From an archaeon (GTDB taxonomy: Archaea > Asgardarchaeota > Thorarchaeia > Thorarchaeales > Thorarchaeaceae), in the NCBI GenBank assembly GCA_024276825.1, contig JAJRWI010000010.1:1-64000 (forward strand): a stretch of 64,000 nt of DNA, given 5' to 3'. The notes under the pieces are model-generated. The model saw only the letters and a program-made list of their open reading frames with translations, was not told the DNA's origin and made no database searches. Position 1 is the first letter of the stretch; each line of letters opens with the position of its first letter. Positions 24,923 through 33,737 of this stretch are shown piece after piece. Position numbers and translations under genes: made by a program.

Positions 24923-25840
24923 AGGCACTGGCCCTTCATTCTTAGATACATCCTTCAATACAATCGCAATTCCCATTAGAATGACACCAAATCCAGTAAG
25001 AGTGAGAAAACTGGGAATCTGATCAAAGAATATCATTGCGAGTATGGTTGCCCCGATGGGTTCGCCCAAGACTGCAGAAGATACCACATAGGCAGGTACA
25101 AGTTTCAAGAGATAATTCAATACTGAGTGTCCGAGGACCGTGGGAAACATCCCCAGGGCCATGAATATTACAATCTCACGGGGGTCTGTCACAAAAACGT
25201 CATAACCGAGTACAATGCAAAGTATTAGGGTTGCAAGTGAGGCAATTGAGTACACAATAGTGGTATAGACTGTGATGGGAATGCCATGTGTGAATCGTCG
25301 ACCACCAATGTGGTATAGGGAGAGAAACACCGCACCTGAAAGGGCAAGGAGGTCACCAGTGAGGGCACCAAAGCCCTGTTCGAAGAGGTCTGTCCATGCC
25401 AGCAGAATTGCACCTGATACAGTCATTAGTACACCTCCCCAAGACCGCTTGCTGAGGGTTTCTTTCAATAGGATCGTTGAGAAGATTGCAGTAAAAATGG
25501 GAGCAGTGTCAACTAATACTACGCTGGCCGCAACAGTTGTCAGTTCAAGAGAGGGAAACCATGTTGAAAAGTGCAGGCAGAGTGCGATGCCAATCAGAAT
25601 GAACCAGCGTTTGTTCTTTGTCACAATGGGGTCTCTCATGGCCCCGAGATCTCCTTTGGCAAGGCCTATCATTGCCATGAATAGAGCACCATAAAAAGTG
25701 CGCCAGAATACAATAACTAGTGAAGGAGAGTCTGATGCAATAATCAGGATGCTCCCACTAGACACCATCAGTATCGAAAGAAACAGGAGAGAGACTATCT
25801 GCAGATTCAGTATTCGTTCTGCCCTTGGTGTGGCGGACAT
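24893..25840 (-). CDS. DMT-superfamily (EamA) transporter, ten-helix
   Basis: A 315-residue inner-membrane protein with about ten hydrophobic segments in two repeated EamA halves (first half ending near STILLKETLSKRSWGGVLMT, second near VLGEPIGATILAMIFFDQIP, the usual end-of-repeat motifs with ExL/GEP). Such proteins export or import small metabolites such as amino acids or nucleotides; the substrate is not readable. The ATG at 25840 leaves a short cytosolic N-terminus (MSATPRAERI). It is downstream of the deoxyribosyltransferase-like gene by 9 bases and may be co-transcribed with it. Confidence 0.9.
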   Translation of the reverse strand: MSATPRAERILNLQIVSLLFLSILMVSSGSILIIASDSPSLVIVFWRTFYGALFMAMIGLAKGDLGAMRDPIVTKNKRWFILIGIALCLHFSTWFPSLELTTVAASVVLVDTAPIFTAIFSTILLKETLSKRSWGGVLMTVSGAILLAWTDLFEQGFGALTGDLLALSGAVFLSLYHIGGRRFTHGIPITVYTTIVYSIASLATLILCIVLGYDVFVTDPREIVIFMALGMFPTVLGHSVLNYLLKLVPAYVVSSAVLGEPIGATILAMIFFDQIPSFLTLTGFGVILMGIAIVLKDVSKNEGPVPLSLNHTNRS

Positions 25841-25849
25841 AAATTACCC

Positions 25850-26335
25850 TCATGAAACCTTGTTTCCACACTTGATACATCGTTGATCTTTGCCAGTCTT
25901 CTCCAAAACACCCGATTCGCACCTATTGCAATGGCCCAGAGTCAGCGATTGTATGTCGAGGTCAGTTATGAATCTGATAACATCATCAATGGATGAGTAA
26001 GTGATTAGAGCCTTTCCTGGAGCCCCTTGAACCATTCTTGAGAGATGTCCTGATCCTTCCTTATAGAACATGATTATGGGCCTACCCAGTTCGATTGCCA
26101 GCATTAGTTCCATGCCAACACCAAGAGAGGGGTTGGAAACCTCAGCTATTAGCACCTTGCATTCCTTGACATGCTTCACATCCCGTTCATATATCTCCTT
26201 AGCAGAGACCTTGGGCAAGAACTGAGGCGCAAATACTGAGATATTGGCCCTTTCTAGAGTGTCAACAATTGCATGATAGAAATCATCCATTCTAAACTGG
26301 GAGCGAATTATGGGACCAGAGAGATATACTATCAT
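25850..26335 (-). CDS. Nucleoside 2-deoxyribosyltransferase-like protein with C-terminal zinc ribbon
   Basis: A 161-residue protein. Residues 1-120 match the nucleoside deoxyribosyltransferase / DNPH1 fold: MIVYLSGPI at the N-terminus, the Asp-containing ERDVKHVKEC segment, and LIAEVSNPSLGVGMELMLAIELGRPIIMFY split by the usual turns, with the catalytic-type Glu in GxGMELMLA. Family members cleave or transfer N-glycosidic bonds of (deoxy)nucleosides or nucleotides. Residues 133-160 carry CNRC and CIKC, a rubredoxin-like zinc ribbon not usual in the family. It is followed by a transporter gene 9 bases downstream and preceded by an OB-fold gene, hinting at nucleotide salvage. Confidence 0.75.
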   Translation of the reverse strand: MIVYLSGPIIRSQFRMDDFYHAIVDTLERANISVFAPQFLPKVSAKEIYERDVKHVKECKVLIAEVSNPSLGVGMELMLAIELGRPIIMFYKEGSGHLSRMVQGAPGKALITYSSIDDVIRFITDLDIQSLTLGHCNRCESGVLEKTGKDQRCIKCGNKVS

Positions 26336-26360
26336 AGTTGTACACCATGCTCATTAAAAT

Positions 26361-26720
26361 TCATGCACTCATATCACCAGAACCATGCTTAGTGATGAGA
26401 TCCTTCAATGGTGGTATTGATTCATCGTCCGAAATAACCTCATATTTGCCATTTCGACCAAGAGTTAATTGCGTTTTGCCTCGCCAGTCCTTCCCCCAGC
26501 CATTTATGATTTTGATGACTTTACCAGAAACCAAGTCCTCACCCGCCCCAAAGCCCCAAAGTGAGAGAACTATTGTGCCAGATTCATCACCCAATAGCAC
26601 TTCTTTCAGCTGAGTGCGTCTGCCACTCTTAGTGACTATCATTCGTGGAGGGCCAACAGAGATGACTCTAGCCACAAGTTCAGGCACTGCAGCTTCATTC
26701 TTTATCTCATCTATTTTCAA
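26361..26720 (-). CDS. OB-fold nucleic-acid-binding protein (RPA/SOSS-B-like)
   Basis: A 119-residue single OB fold. The pattern VPELVARVISVGPPRMI, then RTQLKEVLLGDESGTIVLSLWG and KVIKIINGWGKDWRGKTQLTLGRNGKYEV (broken here by loops) is that of archaeal RPA and SOSS-B single-strand DNA-binding domains, with the conserved GDESGTIxLxLW strand. It probably binds ssDNA or RNA. No zinc finger and no acidic tail are present. It lies 25 bases upstream of the deoxyribosyltransferase-like gene on the same strand. Confidence 0.85.
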   Translation of the reverse strand: MKIDEIKNEAAVPELVARVISVGPPRMIVTKSGRRTQLKEVLLGDESGTIVLSLWGFGAGEDLVSGKVIKIINGWGKDWRGKTQLTLGRNGKYEVISDDESIPPLKDLITKHGSGDMSA

Positions 26721-26783
26721 GTATAGGACCCCTTAGAGAAAAAGACAATGAAGACCTAAATGAAACTTCCGCAAAGGGCTGAA

Positions 26784-28544
26784 TCAGTCGTCTTGCTCCT
26801 TCTTCTTGCCTTCATACAGTTCATCCAGTTCTCTGATTGACTGTTCATCAAGGGTTATAGACTCTTCAGAGTCCTCATCCTCAGATGTTTCAACAACAGC
26901 AGGAATATCTTTTCCAAGAGTGCCGAGTATTTTGTCCAGCTCGGCAATGGTCTCATCATCGATTGCACTCACTTCTTCGTCGTTCATTGCAATGACTTCA
27001 TCACTGGAGAATGCTTCCAAAGCGTCAGTAAGGTCTTCATGCGATGTCTGCTCGATTTCAGCGGCCACAATATCATCAGCGTCGAGAGCCTCAGTGATCA
27101 GGTCAATCACCAACTGGGTGTCCATATCTTCGGAGATCTCAGCTTCTGCAGGTTTGGCCACGGCAACTGTGGATTCAATTTCTACTGGCAACTCGCCCTC
27201 CTTTGATGATATGCCCTCCACTGACACCTCGAATTCTTCAGGCTCATGTATTTCAATGAGACCCACAGGCTCCTCAACAGGCATTGAGGGAGAAACCACC
27301 TTTGGTTCTTCGACCTCTTCACTGACTTCTACATGAACAGTTTCATCCATAGTAGATTCAGCTGTAGTTTCAACAGCTATCTCAAATGGTTCTTCCGATT
27401 GCGATGTTTCTGCTCTTTGCATAGATTCAGCTTCAACCTCAGCCTTGACTTCTGGAGAAATACTAGTGGAAACCTCTTCAGGGGGCAGCTCATCGTCTTC
27501 GACTTCAATCACTTCTTCCTCGATAATCTCATACTCGTCCAAGTCCTTTATGGGATGGCCCTCTTCATCAACATAGATTATCTCCTCAACTACTTCATAT
27601 TCCTCCTCCTCTTCCTCCTCCACCTCTTCTTCTTCCGCTTCCTTCTCCTCGGTCACTTTGGTGAATCTCAGTAATTCGGAAACAGGAAGGTCAGGAAGTG
27701 CGACGCCCACATATTGAGCAGCAGCTGTCATCAATATCCTAAGCATCTCATCTCTTCTACTCTTATCAATTGCAACCATGGGATAAGTGGGTACACCAAG
27801 GATCTTTTGGACCACTTCTGGCTTCATTGCATTAGGCTTGTCCTGCTTATTTGCTAATGCTATAATAGGCACTTTGGGCGCATCCCGTTTGATTAGCTTC
27901 AAGATGTCCTTGCTGATGAGAACATTCCTGAGTGTTGAGTCACAGACGAGAATTATCACATCAGCACCATGGAAGTAGAAGCGCCAGAGCGTTCTGAATC
28001 GTTCTTGACCCGCAAAGTCCCATAGTACAAGACTGTAGTTCCCAAATCGAATATTCTCAACTGTTTCAAGATTCAATGCGATTGTGGGAACATACTGTAA
28101 GGGCGGTGTGTCGCCAAGAAGCAAATGAAGAGTTGTGGTCTTTCCAGTGCCACCCTCACCCACAAGAGCAATCTTCAAGCGAGTGATCACATGGGGTTCA
28201 ATCAATTCCTCAAACCGTTCTTGAACAGATTCCAGTCCCGACTTTTTAACCTCAATTCCCAGTGCTTTTGCTGCTTTCTCGGCCCTTTCAGAAATTTGCT
28301 GTTCATCCTCGGCCTTATCAGTTGCAAAGACCACGAGAACATCATCACTAACAGAGCGCCCAATGAACTTGTTTTATCCAATGATCAATGGTAATGCTTC
28401 AAGATCACTCTGTTCGTTCTTTAGTTCCTCGCGTGTTGACACGAATTCCCTAATCTGCTCTTCAGAAACCTCAACTGGCCAGTATTGGACTGAGGCAAGG
28501 ACTTTGCCAGTGGGAGTAAGCACAAGGAAAGTATTGTGAATCAT
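26784..28544 (-). CDS. Ras/Rab-like GTPase with long acidic tail; N-terminal domain separated by an in-frame TAA
   Basis: The uninterrupted part (GTG 28334 to 26784, 516 residues) holds a full G domain: GEGGTGKT, WDFAGQERF, ANKQD, then about 280 residues of Glu-rich, probably disordered tail. The same frame continues upstream to ATG 28544, which has a GGTGA site 7 bases before it. That segment reads MIHNTFLVLTPTGKVLASV... and rejoins at NKFIGRSVSDDVLVVFATD, resembling a longin- or Roadblock-like alpha/beta domain. Only a TAA at 28376-28374 (codon 57) breaks it. TAA is neither the Sec nor the Pyl codon, so this is a nonsense mutation, an assembly error or readthrough. The longin-like label is inference; the GTPase call is firm. 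Confidence 0.82.
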
Positions 28545-28657
28545 TAAGAGGTCACCAGTTCAAGTTCAGACAGTATACTTTGTGGAATTTCATCTATCTA
28601 ATAGTATTGTGGTTGTTGTTCTAAATGTTACTTGGATGTAGATTGTTCAAAATTAAT

Positions 28658-28707
28658 CGGAGCGGGGTTCGCTAGGAAAAGTAGTTCAAGCGAACCTCCC
28701 GCATCCG
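28658..28707. repeat. Long imperfect hairpin in noncoding patch
   Basis: CGGA-GCGGG-GTTCGC (28658-28672) pairs with GCGAAC-CT-CCCGC-A-TCCG (28690-28707), a stem of about 15 bp with two small bulges and a 17-base loop. It lies in the 594-base stretch 28545-29138, which has no credible gene. It may be an RNA structure, a terminator for the gene at 29139, or the end of a mobile-element relic. Confidence 0.5.
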
Positions 28708-28773
28708 CGACTTCCAATTGTTGAAGCACCTATTCAAACCAAATGGTAATGCGCAAGTATTGGAGTGGCAATT

Positions 28774-28863
28774 GGGGATCATGCCACAAAGGGGACCAAT
28801 GCTTTTGAATCTCACAACGGGGGACCAATGTTATGCGAGATTTCATGACGGGGGAAGTCAGTG
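28774..28863 (+). mobile_element. Short direct-repeat cluster, possible relic of an insertion-sequence end
   Basis: A GGGGA-starting unit recurs: GGGGATCATG (28774), GGGGACCAATG (28791), GGGGGACCAATG (28819) and GGGGGAAGTCAGTG (28850), with spacings of 17, about 29 and 31 bases. Multiple short internal repeats of this size occur at the ends of IS21-type elements. No transposase is present here. The rest of 28545-29138 is AT-rich and otherwise featureless. The assignment is inference from repeat layout only. Confidence 0.3.
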
Positions 28864-29138
28864 TTTCAACAATTGGAATGTCGAAGGTCTGCACAGATTA
28901 GACGAGCTAAATTGTGCTGTATATTAATTCGTGAAGGCACATAAAAACTTATTCTAATTATAAGCGCATTGCGAAAAGTCCAAGATTATGACTTGATTTA
29001 ATTAAGATTGATATTGACAGACTTTGAATTAGAGTATAAAAGAATTAGAATAAACCAATCTTTTCTCGTTGTTTTTCACATAGGATCGTTCATTGTAGCA
29101 ATAGAACTAAGATAGATTAAGAGAGAGCAATAATGGCT

Positions 29139-30278
29139 CTATCTTGGAAAGTTGTCTCTTAGCAGACGCAAATGTTGATGGACCATTGCCATTTGCTTGG
29201 GATCATCTGGATTTTTCTCAAGCTCCACAATTAATGTCTGTAGGAAGTATTCTGGGAAGAACAGTCGTACTCGAATATCATTAAGCAAGAACAGCCATTT
29301 GTCATAATCGCCTGAGGGGCCTTTTCTTCGCTTCTCAGAAACAACGCGGTATTTTTTCAGCTTCTGAATGGCTGCCTTCAGTTCTTTCGGTGGTATTCCA
29401 AGAGTGGCCTCCAATTCAGCAAGATTGACAGGGCGATTTCTCAAAACCACAAGGATGTCATAGCAATCGGGATCAGCAAGAATTGATGCCACGGCGACGG
29501 TATCTTCAGGGGTTTTCTGCCATTCTGTGAGAAATTCTAGAACTTCTCTCTTGTACTCTGCGGCCAGTTCAGGGTCTAATGCCTTGCTGGCTGCTTCCAT
29601 AGCTATGAGGGGAGGGGCTCTGAATACTTCAATGTCTTTTATCATGAACACGCATGTACGACCTATTGCATCAACCCATTCACTCTTGACCAGACCAAGT
29701 TCTTCAAATGGTGAGATTATCGAGTCGACGCTAACACTGGGCAGCCCTGTCACCATTTTCAACCATTCTTCGAGTTCCTCCTTGGAGATTCCGCCCTTCC
29801 ACAGCTTGGGAAAAACGGCCCTTGAAACTTCATCTGCAAAGAGCCTTGCAAGACGGGACTCGTCTGCCATTCCAGCAAGTCGTATGATTCGTCGGTATGT
29901 GTTCTCCAGTTCTGCTTGAAGTTCTGCATCGGTCATGGATATTACTGCATTGACAATTGGAGACACAACTGAAGTGATGGCGGCTTCATACATTTTGGGA
30001 TCTTCAGAAGGAGTCAGTAACAATGAGACACAGTATTGTTCTTCTTCACGCACTACACCAGTGTAATAGGACGCAACATTGTATTCTTCCCCACCAATTC
30101 TGATGCTCAATGATGCAAAACCGGCGGCGGCATCCCCCATGGCGTGTGATGTGAAAATACGCATGATTTCTGTGTCAAGATCCTCCTTATAGTAGTCTGC
30201 AAAATCAGCAGGTACTTTCGCTTTTAGGACAGCTCCAACCTTACTGTCCCAATCTATGAGTAGAAGGGCTACTGGCAT
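29139..30278 (-). CDS. Hypothetical protein with longin/Roadblock-like N-terminus and winged-helix C-terminal half
   Basis: A 379-residue soluble protein without a family I can name. Residues 1-115 alternate strands and helices (MPVALLLIDWDSKVGAVLKAKV, GEEYNVASYYTGVVREEEQYCVSLLL split by turns) as in longin or Roadblock folds. A helical linker follows. Residues 255-330 read as a winged helix (DPDCYDILVVLRNRPVNLAELEATLGIPPKEL, then KYRVVSEKRRKG). This combination suggests a signalling or regulatory adaptor, perhaps linked to the GTPases nearby; that is inference. The start is the ATG at 30278. Confidence 0.75.
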   Translation of the reverse strand: MPVALLLIDWDSKVGAVLKAKVPADFADYYKEDLDTEIMRIFTSHAMGDAAAGFASLSIRIGGEEYNVASYYTGVVREEEQYCVSLLLTPSEDPKMYEAAITSVVSPIVNAVISMTDAELQAELENTYRRIIRLAGMADESRLARLFADEVSRAVFPKLWKGGISKEELEEWLKMVTGLPSVSVDSIISPFEELGLVKSEWVDAIGRTCVFMIKDIEVFRAPPLIAMEAASKALDPELAAEYKREVLEFLTEWQKTPEDTVAVASILADPDCYDILVVLRNRPVNLAELEATLGIPPKELKAAIQKLKKYRVVSEKRRKGPSGDYDKWLFLLNDIRVRLFFPEYFLQTLIVELEKNPDDPKQMAMVHQHLRLLRDNFPR

Positions 30279-30430
30279 CTCTCATCATTCCGGTCCCTTT
30301 TTACCAAAGGAATTGCGTGCACTTTGTAGGTTTCATGATACCACACTAAAAAACCTTCTCACTAGTTAATTCGCATGATTTTAAGGACAGATTGAGGCTT
30401 TAAATTTCCCCGAAATTTGTTATCATCTCA

Positions 30431-31048
30431 CTATGACGAGATATGGTCCAATATCTCACCCAATATGATGTCAACTACTGTTTCAAGGGGCAGTCTGGCA
30501 TCAATCAACACATATGATCCTTTATCATCATATTGGGCCATCTCAAGATATGCCTGTCTGACCTTGACAAGGCGGTCAATCTGCTCAAACTGTTCGATGA
30601 TCTCCTCGCGACTCTTTCTCACCCTAGCAAGACCCTCTTCTGCTGGGAGGTCCAGAATGAATATCAGGTCTGGTTCTGGAGCATGTATCTCCTCGCGGTT
30701 TCTCCTGAGTATCTCCCTCCAAGATATCCCAGTGCTTACAGACTGATAGGCGCCAGTCGCAAAGAAATAGCGGTCCATAATCACTATCTTTCCAGAGGAG
30801 AGAGCCGGACATATCTTGTTCATAATGTGCCATTCACGGTCTTTCAGGAAAAGGTCAAGCTCTTCCGCAGGTGTCAATTCACCGTTGGGAGACCTGCTTC
30901 TGATCTCTTTGCCCCATTGACTCTCACTAGTGGGTTCTCGCAGATGAACAACGTCATGTCCAGCATCACCAAGTATCTTGATTAGTCTCTCGCATACTGC
31001 TGTCTTTCCAGCCCCGTCAATCCCCTCTAGGACGAAGAGATGACCCAT
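30431..31048 (-). CDS. tmk: Thymidylate kinase
   Basis: Phosphorylates dTMP to dTDP. From ATG 31048 the protein is MGHLFVLEGIDGAGKT, the standard start with its P-loop (GIDGAGKT, residues 9-16). The DRxY/F motif is in IVMDRYFFATGAYQ, and the substrate-binding DLPAEEGLARVRKSRE matches the TMK lid region. The predicted length of 205 residues is normal. A longer frame to 31114 adds 22 residues not seen in the family. It is a single gene, divergent from the DUF4430 operon with about 170 bases between. Confidence 0.93.
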   Translation of the reverse strand: MGHLFVLEGIDGAGKTAVCERLIKILGDAGHDVVHLREPTSESQWGKEIRSRSPNGELTPAEELDLFLKDREWHIMNKICPALSSGKIVIMDRYFFATGAYQSVSTGISWREILRRNREEIHAPEPDLIFILDLPAEEGLARVRKSREEIIEQFEQIDRLVKVRQAYLEMAQYDDKGSYVLIDARLPLETVVDIILGEILDHISS

Positions 31049-31151
31049 TCTATCTTCTATTGACGCCACATCGAACTCCTTCAGAATTATTCTGATGCAA
31101 AGGACTTCAAGCATGATTTAGTTCCTTTGGTTATAGTCGTCTTGAGTAGCA

Positions 31152-31162
31152 ACCTTTAAATT
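31152..31162 (+). promoter_or_regulatory. TATA-like box of the DUF4430/ECF operon
   Basis: ACCTTTAAATT lies about 55 bases before the start codon at 31215, in a run of AT-rich sequence. A transcript start near 31182-31186 would leave a leader of about 30 bases with GAGGT at 31203-31207. Assigned by eye from archaeal spacing rules. Confidence 0.4.
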
Positions 31163-31214
31163 CATGGCTTACGCAAGATAGGACAACATATCCTACAAGT
31201 GTGAGGTCAAGAGT

Positions 31215-31709
31215 TTGCATAGAGAAAGAGTGCTTGCCGCATTGATGGTCATACTCATCATTCAGACAAGGGCCTCTTTGTCCAGTGCAAGCGAGATGCA
31301 AACTGTGGCTACAGGAATCAGTCTAACAATTGATTATGGAAATGGAACAGTCGTTTCCTTCAATGGCTTAGAGGGACAAACAGTACTCAATATCACACAG
31401 TCAGTTGCGGATGTACAGGTTGATTGGTTTGGAGACCTAGCATTTGTCATTGCAATTGATGGTGTCAGTAATGATGCTGATAGCAATAAATGGTGGCAAT
31501 ACTGGGTGAATGAAGAATATGCAAGTGTTGCATGCAATAAGTACCAGTTGAGTGACAATGACAGTGTGATATGGAGAAGGCAGGGATCGGTCATCACAAG
31601 GACTGAACCCGCCACTGACGATCCCGCCCTAGTGATGGCAGCCATTGTCGTTGGACTTGTCGGAATCATTTCAGTGACTATATTATATCATAGAGGTGCC
31701 AGAAAATGA
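31215..31709 (+). CDS. DUF4430-domain membrane-anchored exported protein
   Basis: A 164-residue surface protein with an N-terminal signal segment (VLAALMVILIIQTRASL), a DUF4430 domain (TIDYGNGTVVSF, GQTVLNI and the diagnostic KWWQYWVNEEYA), and a C-terminal transmembrane helix (LVMAAIVVGLVGIISVTILY). DUF4430 is the domain also found at the C-terminus of transcobalamin-type proteins. The start is TTG at 31215 with GAGGT seven bases upstream. It overlaps the next gene by 4 bases, and an ECF S component follows, so the three probably form an uptake operon for a vitamin-like ligand. The ligand is inferred, not shown. Confidence 0.83.
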   Translation: MHRERVLAALMVILIIQTRASLSSASEMQTVATGISLTIDYGNGTVVSFNGLEGQTVLNITQSVADVQVDWFGDLAFVIAIDGVSNDADSNKWWQYWVNEEYASVACNKYQLSDNDSVIWRRQGSVITRTEPATDDPALVMAAIVVGLVGIISVTILYHRGARK

Positions 31710-32446
31710 AGCGTTATTTACTCGTACTGCTGATCATATCGAGTCTAATGATCGTAAACGTTAATGCTGCTGTGGGAGATTATTATCCGGGTCTTGTTCC
31801 AGGTGAAGAGAATCCTGTGATAGAGTGGAGAGTGACAAATGCTCCCAATACTGCATTTTCATTGTATTTCTCTGCGCAGATAAAATGGCTGGCAGAGATT
31901 GGAAGTAGTCTGACCTTTGAGATAACAGAGATCAGTGATGATGTGAAGGGGACTGTCACACTGGGCAATGCCACATGGAGTGGAAATGACACGGACATCG
32001 CAAAGGACTTGACCTTGGGTGTCTGGGGACTCACACCATGGCTTCCAGGGTTTGTGATAAAGATTGGACAAGAGAATCTTGATAGTCTGAATGAAACAGC
32101 CTTTGCTGCTGCACGAAGAGTCAGCGGGAATTACATGAACGGTACTATGAGTTCCTCATACCAACAGATTACCGTAAACGGAATCACATATGATTGCATT
32201 TTGTTTAATTATCAACAAGACCAATCTTTTGGAGAACCACAGAAGACATTTCTTGCATATGATACTGAAACGGGGGTCCTTGTTGTTGCTAATACCAGCT
32301 ACTCCTTTGGTGTGCCATATTCCTTTTCTATTGAGGTGACATCAATACCATATCTGACTGGAAGCAATACAACATTCTTACTCATAGCGGGAACTGCAGT
32401 TATTTTGATTGTTGTAGTCATATATCTGGTCAAGCGAAGAATATGA
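31706..32446 (+). CDS. Exported membrane-anchored protein of unknown function
   Basis: A 246-residue protein with a clear signal peptide (MKRYLLVLLIISSLMIVNVNA, cleavage after Ala likely), a beta-rich extracellular region with several N-glycosylation sequons (NAT, NDT, NET, NGT, NTS) and one C-terminal transmembrane helix (FLLIAGTAVILIVVVIYLV) ending in KRRI. I do not recognise a family. It lies between the DUF4430 protein (4-base overlap) and the ECF S component (3-base gap), so it probably assists ligand capture in the same system. Confidence 0.85.
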   Translation: MKRYLLVLLIISSLMIVNVNAAVGDYYPGLVPGEENPVIEWRVTNAPNTAFSLYFSAQIKWLAEIGSSLTFEITEISDDVKGTVTLGNATWSGNDTDIAKDLTLGVWGLTPWLPGFVIKIGQENLDSLNETAFAAARRVSGNYMNGTMSSSYQQITVNGITYDCILFNYQQDQSFGEPQKTFLAYDTETGVLVVANTSYSFGVPYSFSIEVTSIPYLTGSNTTFLLIAGTAVILIVVVIYLVKRRI

Positions 32447-32449
32447 GGA

Positions 32450-33055
32450 ATGGTTATGACTGTTGAAACCCATCTGTTCAGAGGAGGGTCTTTGAGTAGG
32501 TGGGTTTCTATATCCTCACTGATGACAGCGTTGGCACTGGTAGGGAATTATGCCCTTGTGATTGTCCCAAATGTAGAGTTAGGGTCAACAGTATTGTTTC
32601 TAACCGCCTATGTCTTCGGCCTATCCATGGGACTATGGTGTGCCTTGTTGACATCAGTAATTTTTGCAGCAATCAATCCTTGGGGCGGATTCATCCCAGA
32701 GATATGGCTGGCACAGCTTGCAGGATGGACATTCATGGTATTAATAGGTGCCCTGCTTGGAAGGGCTGATGGTAGTGAGGACAAAACATCTAGTACAATC
32801 ACATTCTTTGTCGCAGGAGTCGTTGTCACTGTGTTCTTTGATCTGGTGACCAATCTTGGATATTCGCTGGCATTTGGCGTCCCATATGTTATTGCGCTGA
32901 TCACTGGAGCCCCATTTATGGCAGTTCATGTACTATCAAATGGAATACTGTTCTCACTGACAATACCACAACTTCATAGTATAATTTCTACAGAGAGTCT
33001 TGCAAGCAGCTGGAATGCTGAGAATGAATACATTGAAGTTGATTCCGAAGATTAA
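32450..33055 (+). CDS. ECF transporter S component
   Basis: A 201-residue integral membrane protein with about six helices. The layout and the NPWGGFIPEIWLAQ loop, preceded by a GLWCALLTSVIFAAI helix, fit the substrate-binding S subunit of energy-coupling-factor vitamin transporters (ThiT/CbrT/QueT-like). The EcfA ATPases and EcfT are not in the window. The ATG at 32456, with GAGGA six bases before it, is a likely alternative start. It is the third gene of the 31215 operon. Its 3' end overlaps the following regulator gene by about 32 bases. Confidence 0.82.
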   Translation: MVMTVETHLFRGGSLSRWVSISSLMTALALVGNYALVIVPNVELGSTVLFLTAYVFGLSMGLWCALLTSVIFAAINPWGGFIPEIWLAQLAGWTFMVLIGALLGRADGSEDKTSSTITFFVAGVVVTVFFDLVTNLGYSLAFGVPYVIALITGAPFMAVHVLSNGILFSLTIPQLHSIISTESLASSWNAENEYIEVDSED

Positions 33056-33737
33056 AAATACTGAGCTGAAATTCAAGACTGGAGTGTTGTGTCAGTTGTC
33101 TTGGAGAGATGAATGCATCAGGATTGTGGAGGCTGCAAACGGAAAGGTAGCCCCTTCGTTTGGCCCCCATCATGCAGCAGTGGCCCTTCTGATAATTGGA
33201 AGACAGCAGCCAATTGGTAGATACGAGCTGTGTGATAATCTGTCAATTGGTGAGGGAAGTGCCCGAACTCTACTAAAACGCCTTAATGATGCTGGATACA
33301 TAAATGCTGATGGTAAACAAGGACAGAGACTAACAAACAAGGGACAGAAACTGTTTGATGAGATGTCAATGGACATCCCATTAGGTCTTTTTTTGGAGTT
33401 GAAGGAACTGGTTGTCTATGATTATGCCTATGCATTCTTAGTCAAGAGGAAGGCAAATCTGGTGACTGATGGAGTACGGCAGAGAGATGAAGCAATCATC
33501 AAGGGAGGATATGGAAGGTCTGGCAGCACAACACTGATCCACAAGAATGGTTTCCTTGTCATGCCCCCTGATGACTTCAATGTCTTGTTGGGCAGTGAGG
33601 AAGAGGCCCTGTTGATAATCAATAGTCTTAGACCTGAAGACAATGATGTCATTGTGATTGGGTCAGCAGACAATAAGAACCTTGCCAGGGAGGTTGCGAT
33701 GGCCTCTGTGATGACCCTATTTGAAGGCGAGAGATAA
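33024..33737 (+). CDS. Winged-helix regulator, DUF4443-like
   Basis: An approximately 237-residue cytosolic protein. After about 20 residues it has FGPHHAAVALLIIG, RYELCDNLSIGEGSARTLL and RLNDAGYINADGKQGQRLT, a winged helix as in archaeal DUF4443 proteins. The C-terminal half (LELKELVVYDYAYAFLVK, AIIKGGYGRSGSTTLIHKNG, DNDVIVIGSADNKNLA) is an alpha/beta domain that may bind a ligand. The start is taken at ATG 33024, inside the end of the ECF gene; a later start is possible. It overlaps the XPF nuclease by one base (TAATG), so all five genes from 31215 to 34543 may be one transcript. DNA binding is inferred from fold. Confidence 0.72.
   Translation: MNTLKLIPKIKNTELKFKTGVLCQLSWRDECIRIVEAANGKVAPSFGPHHAAVALLIIGRQQPIGRYELCDNLSIGEGSARTLLKRLNDAGYINADGKQGQRLTNKGQKLFDEMSMDIPLGLFLELKELVVYDYAYAFLVKRKANLVTDGVRQRDEAIIKGGYGRSGSTTLIHKNGFLVMPPDDFNVLLGSEEEALLIINSLRPEDNDVIVIGSADNKNLAREVAMASVMTLFEGER

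Noticed and set aside
28718..28927. 69-residue plus-strand reading frame in the gene-free patch
   Set aside because: Its length is due to the GGGGA repeats; no family pattern and no ribosome site.
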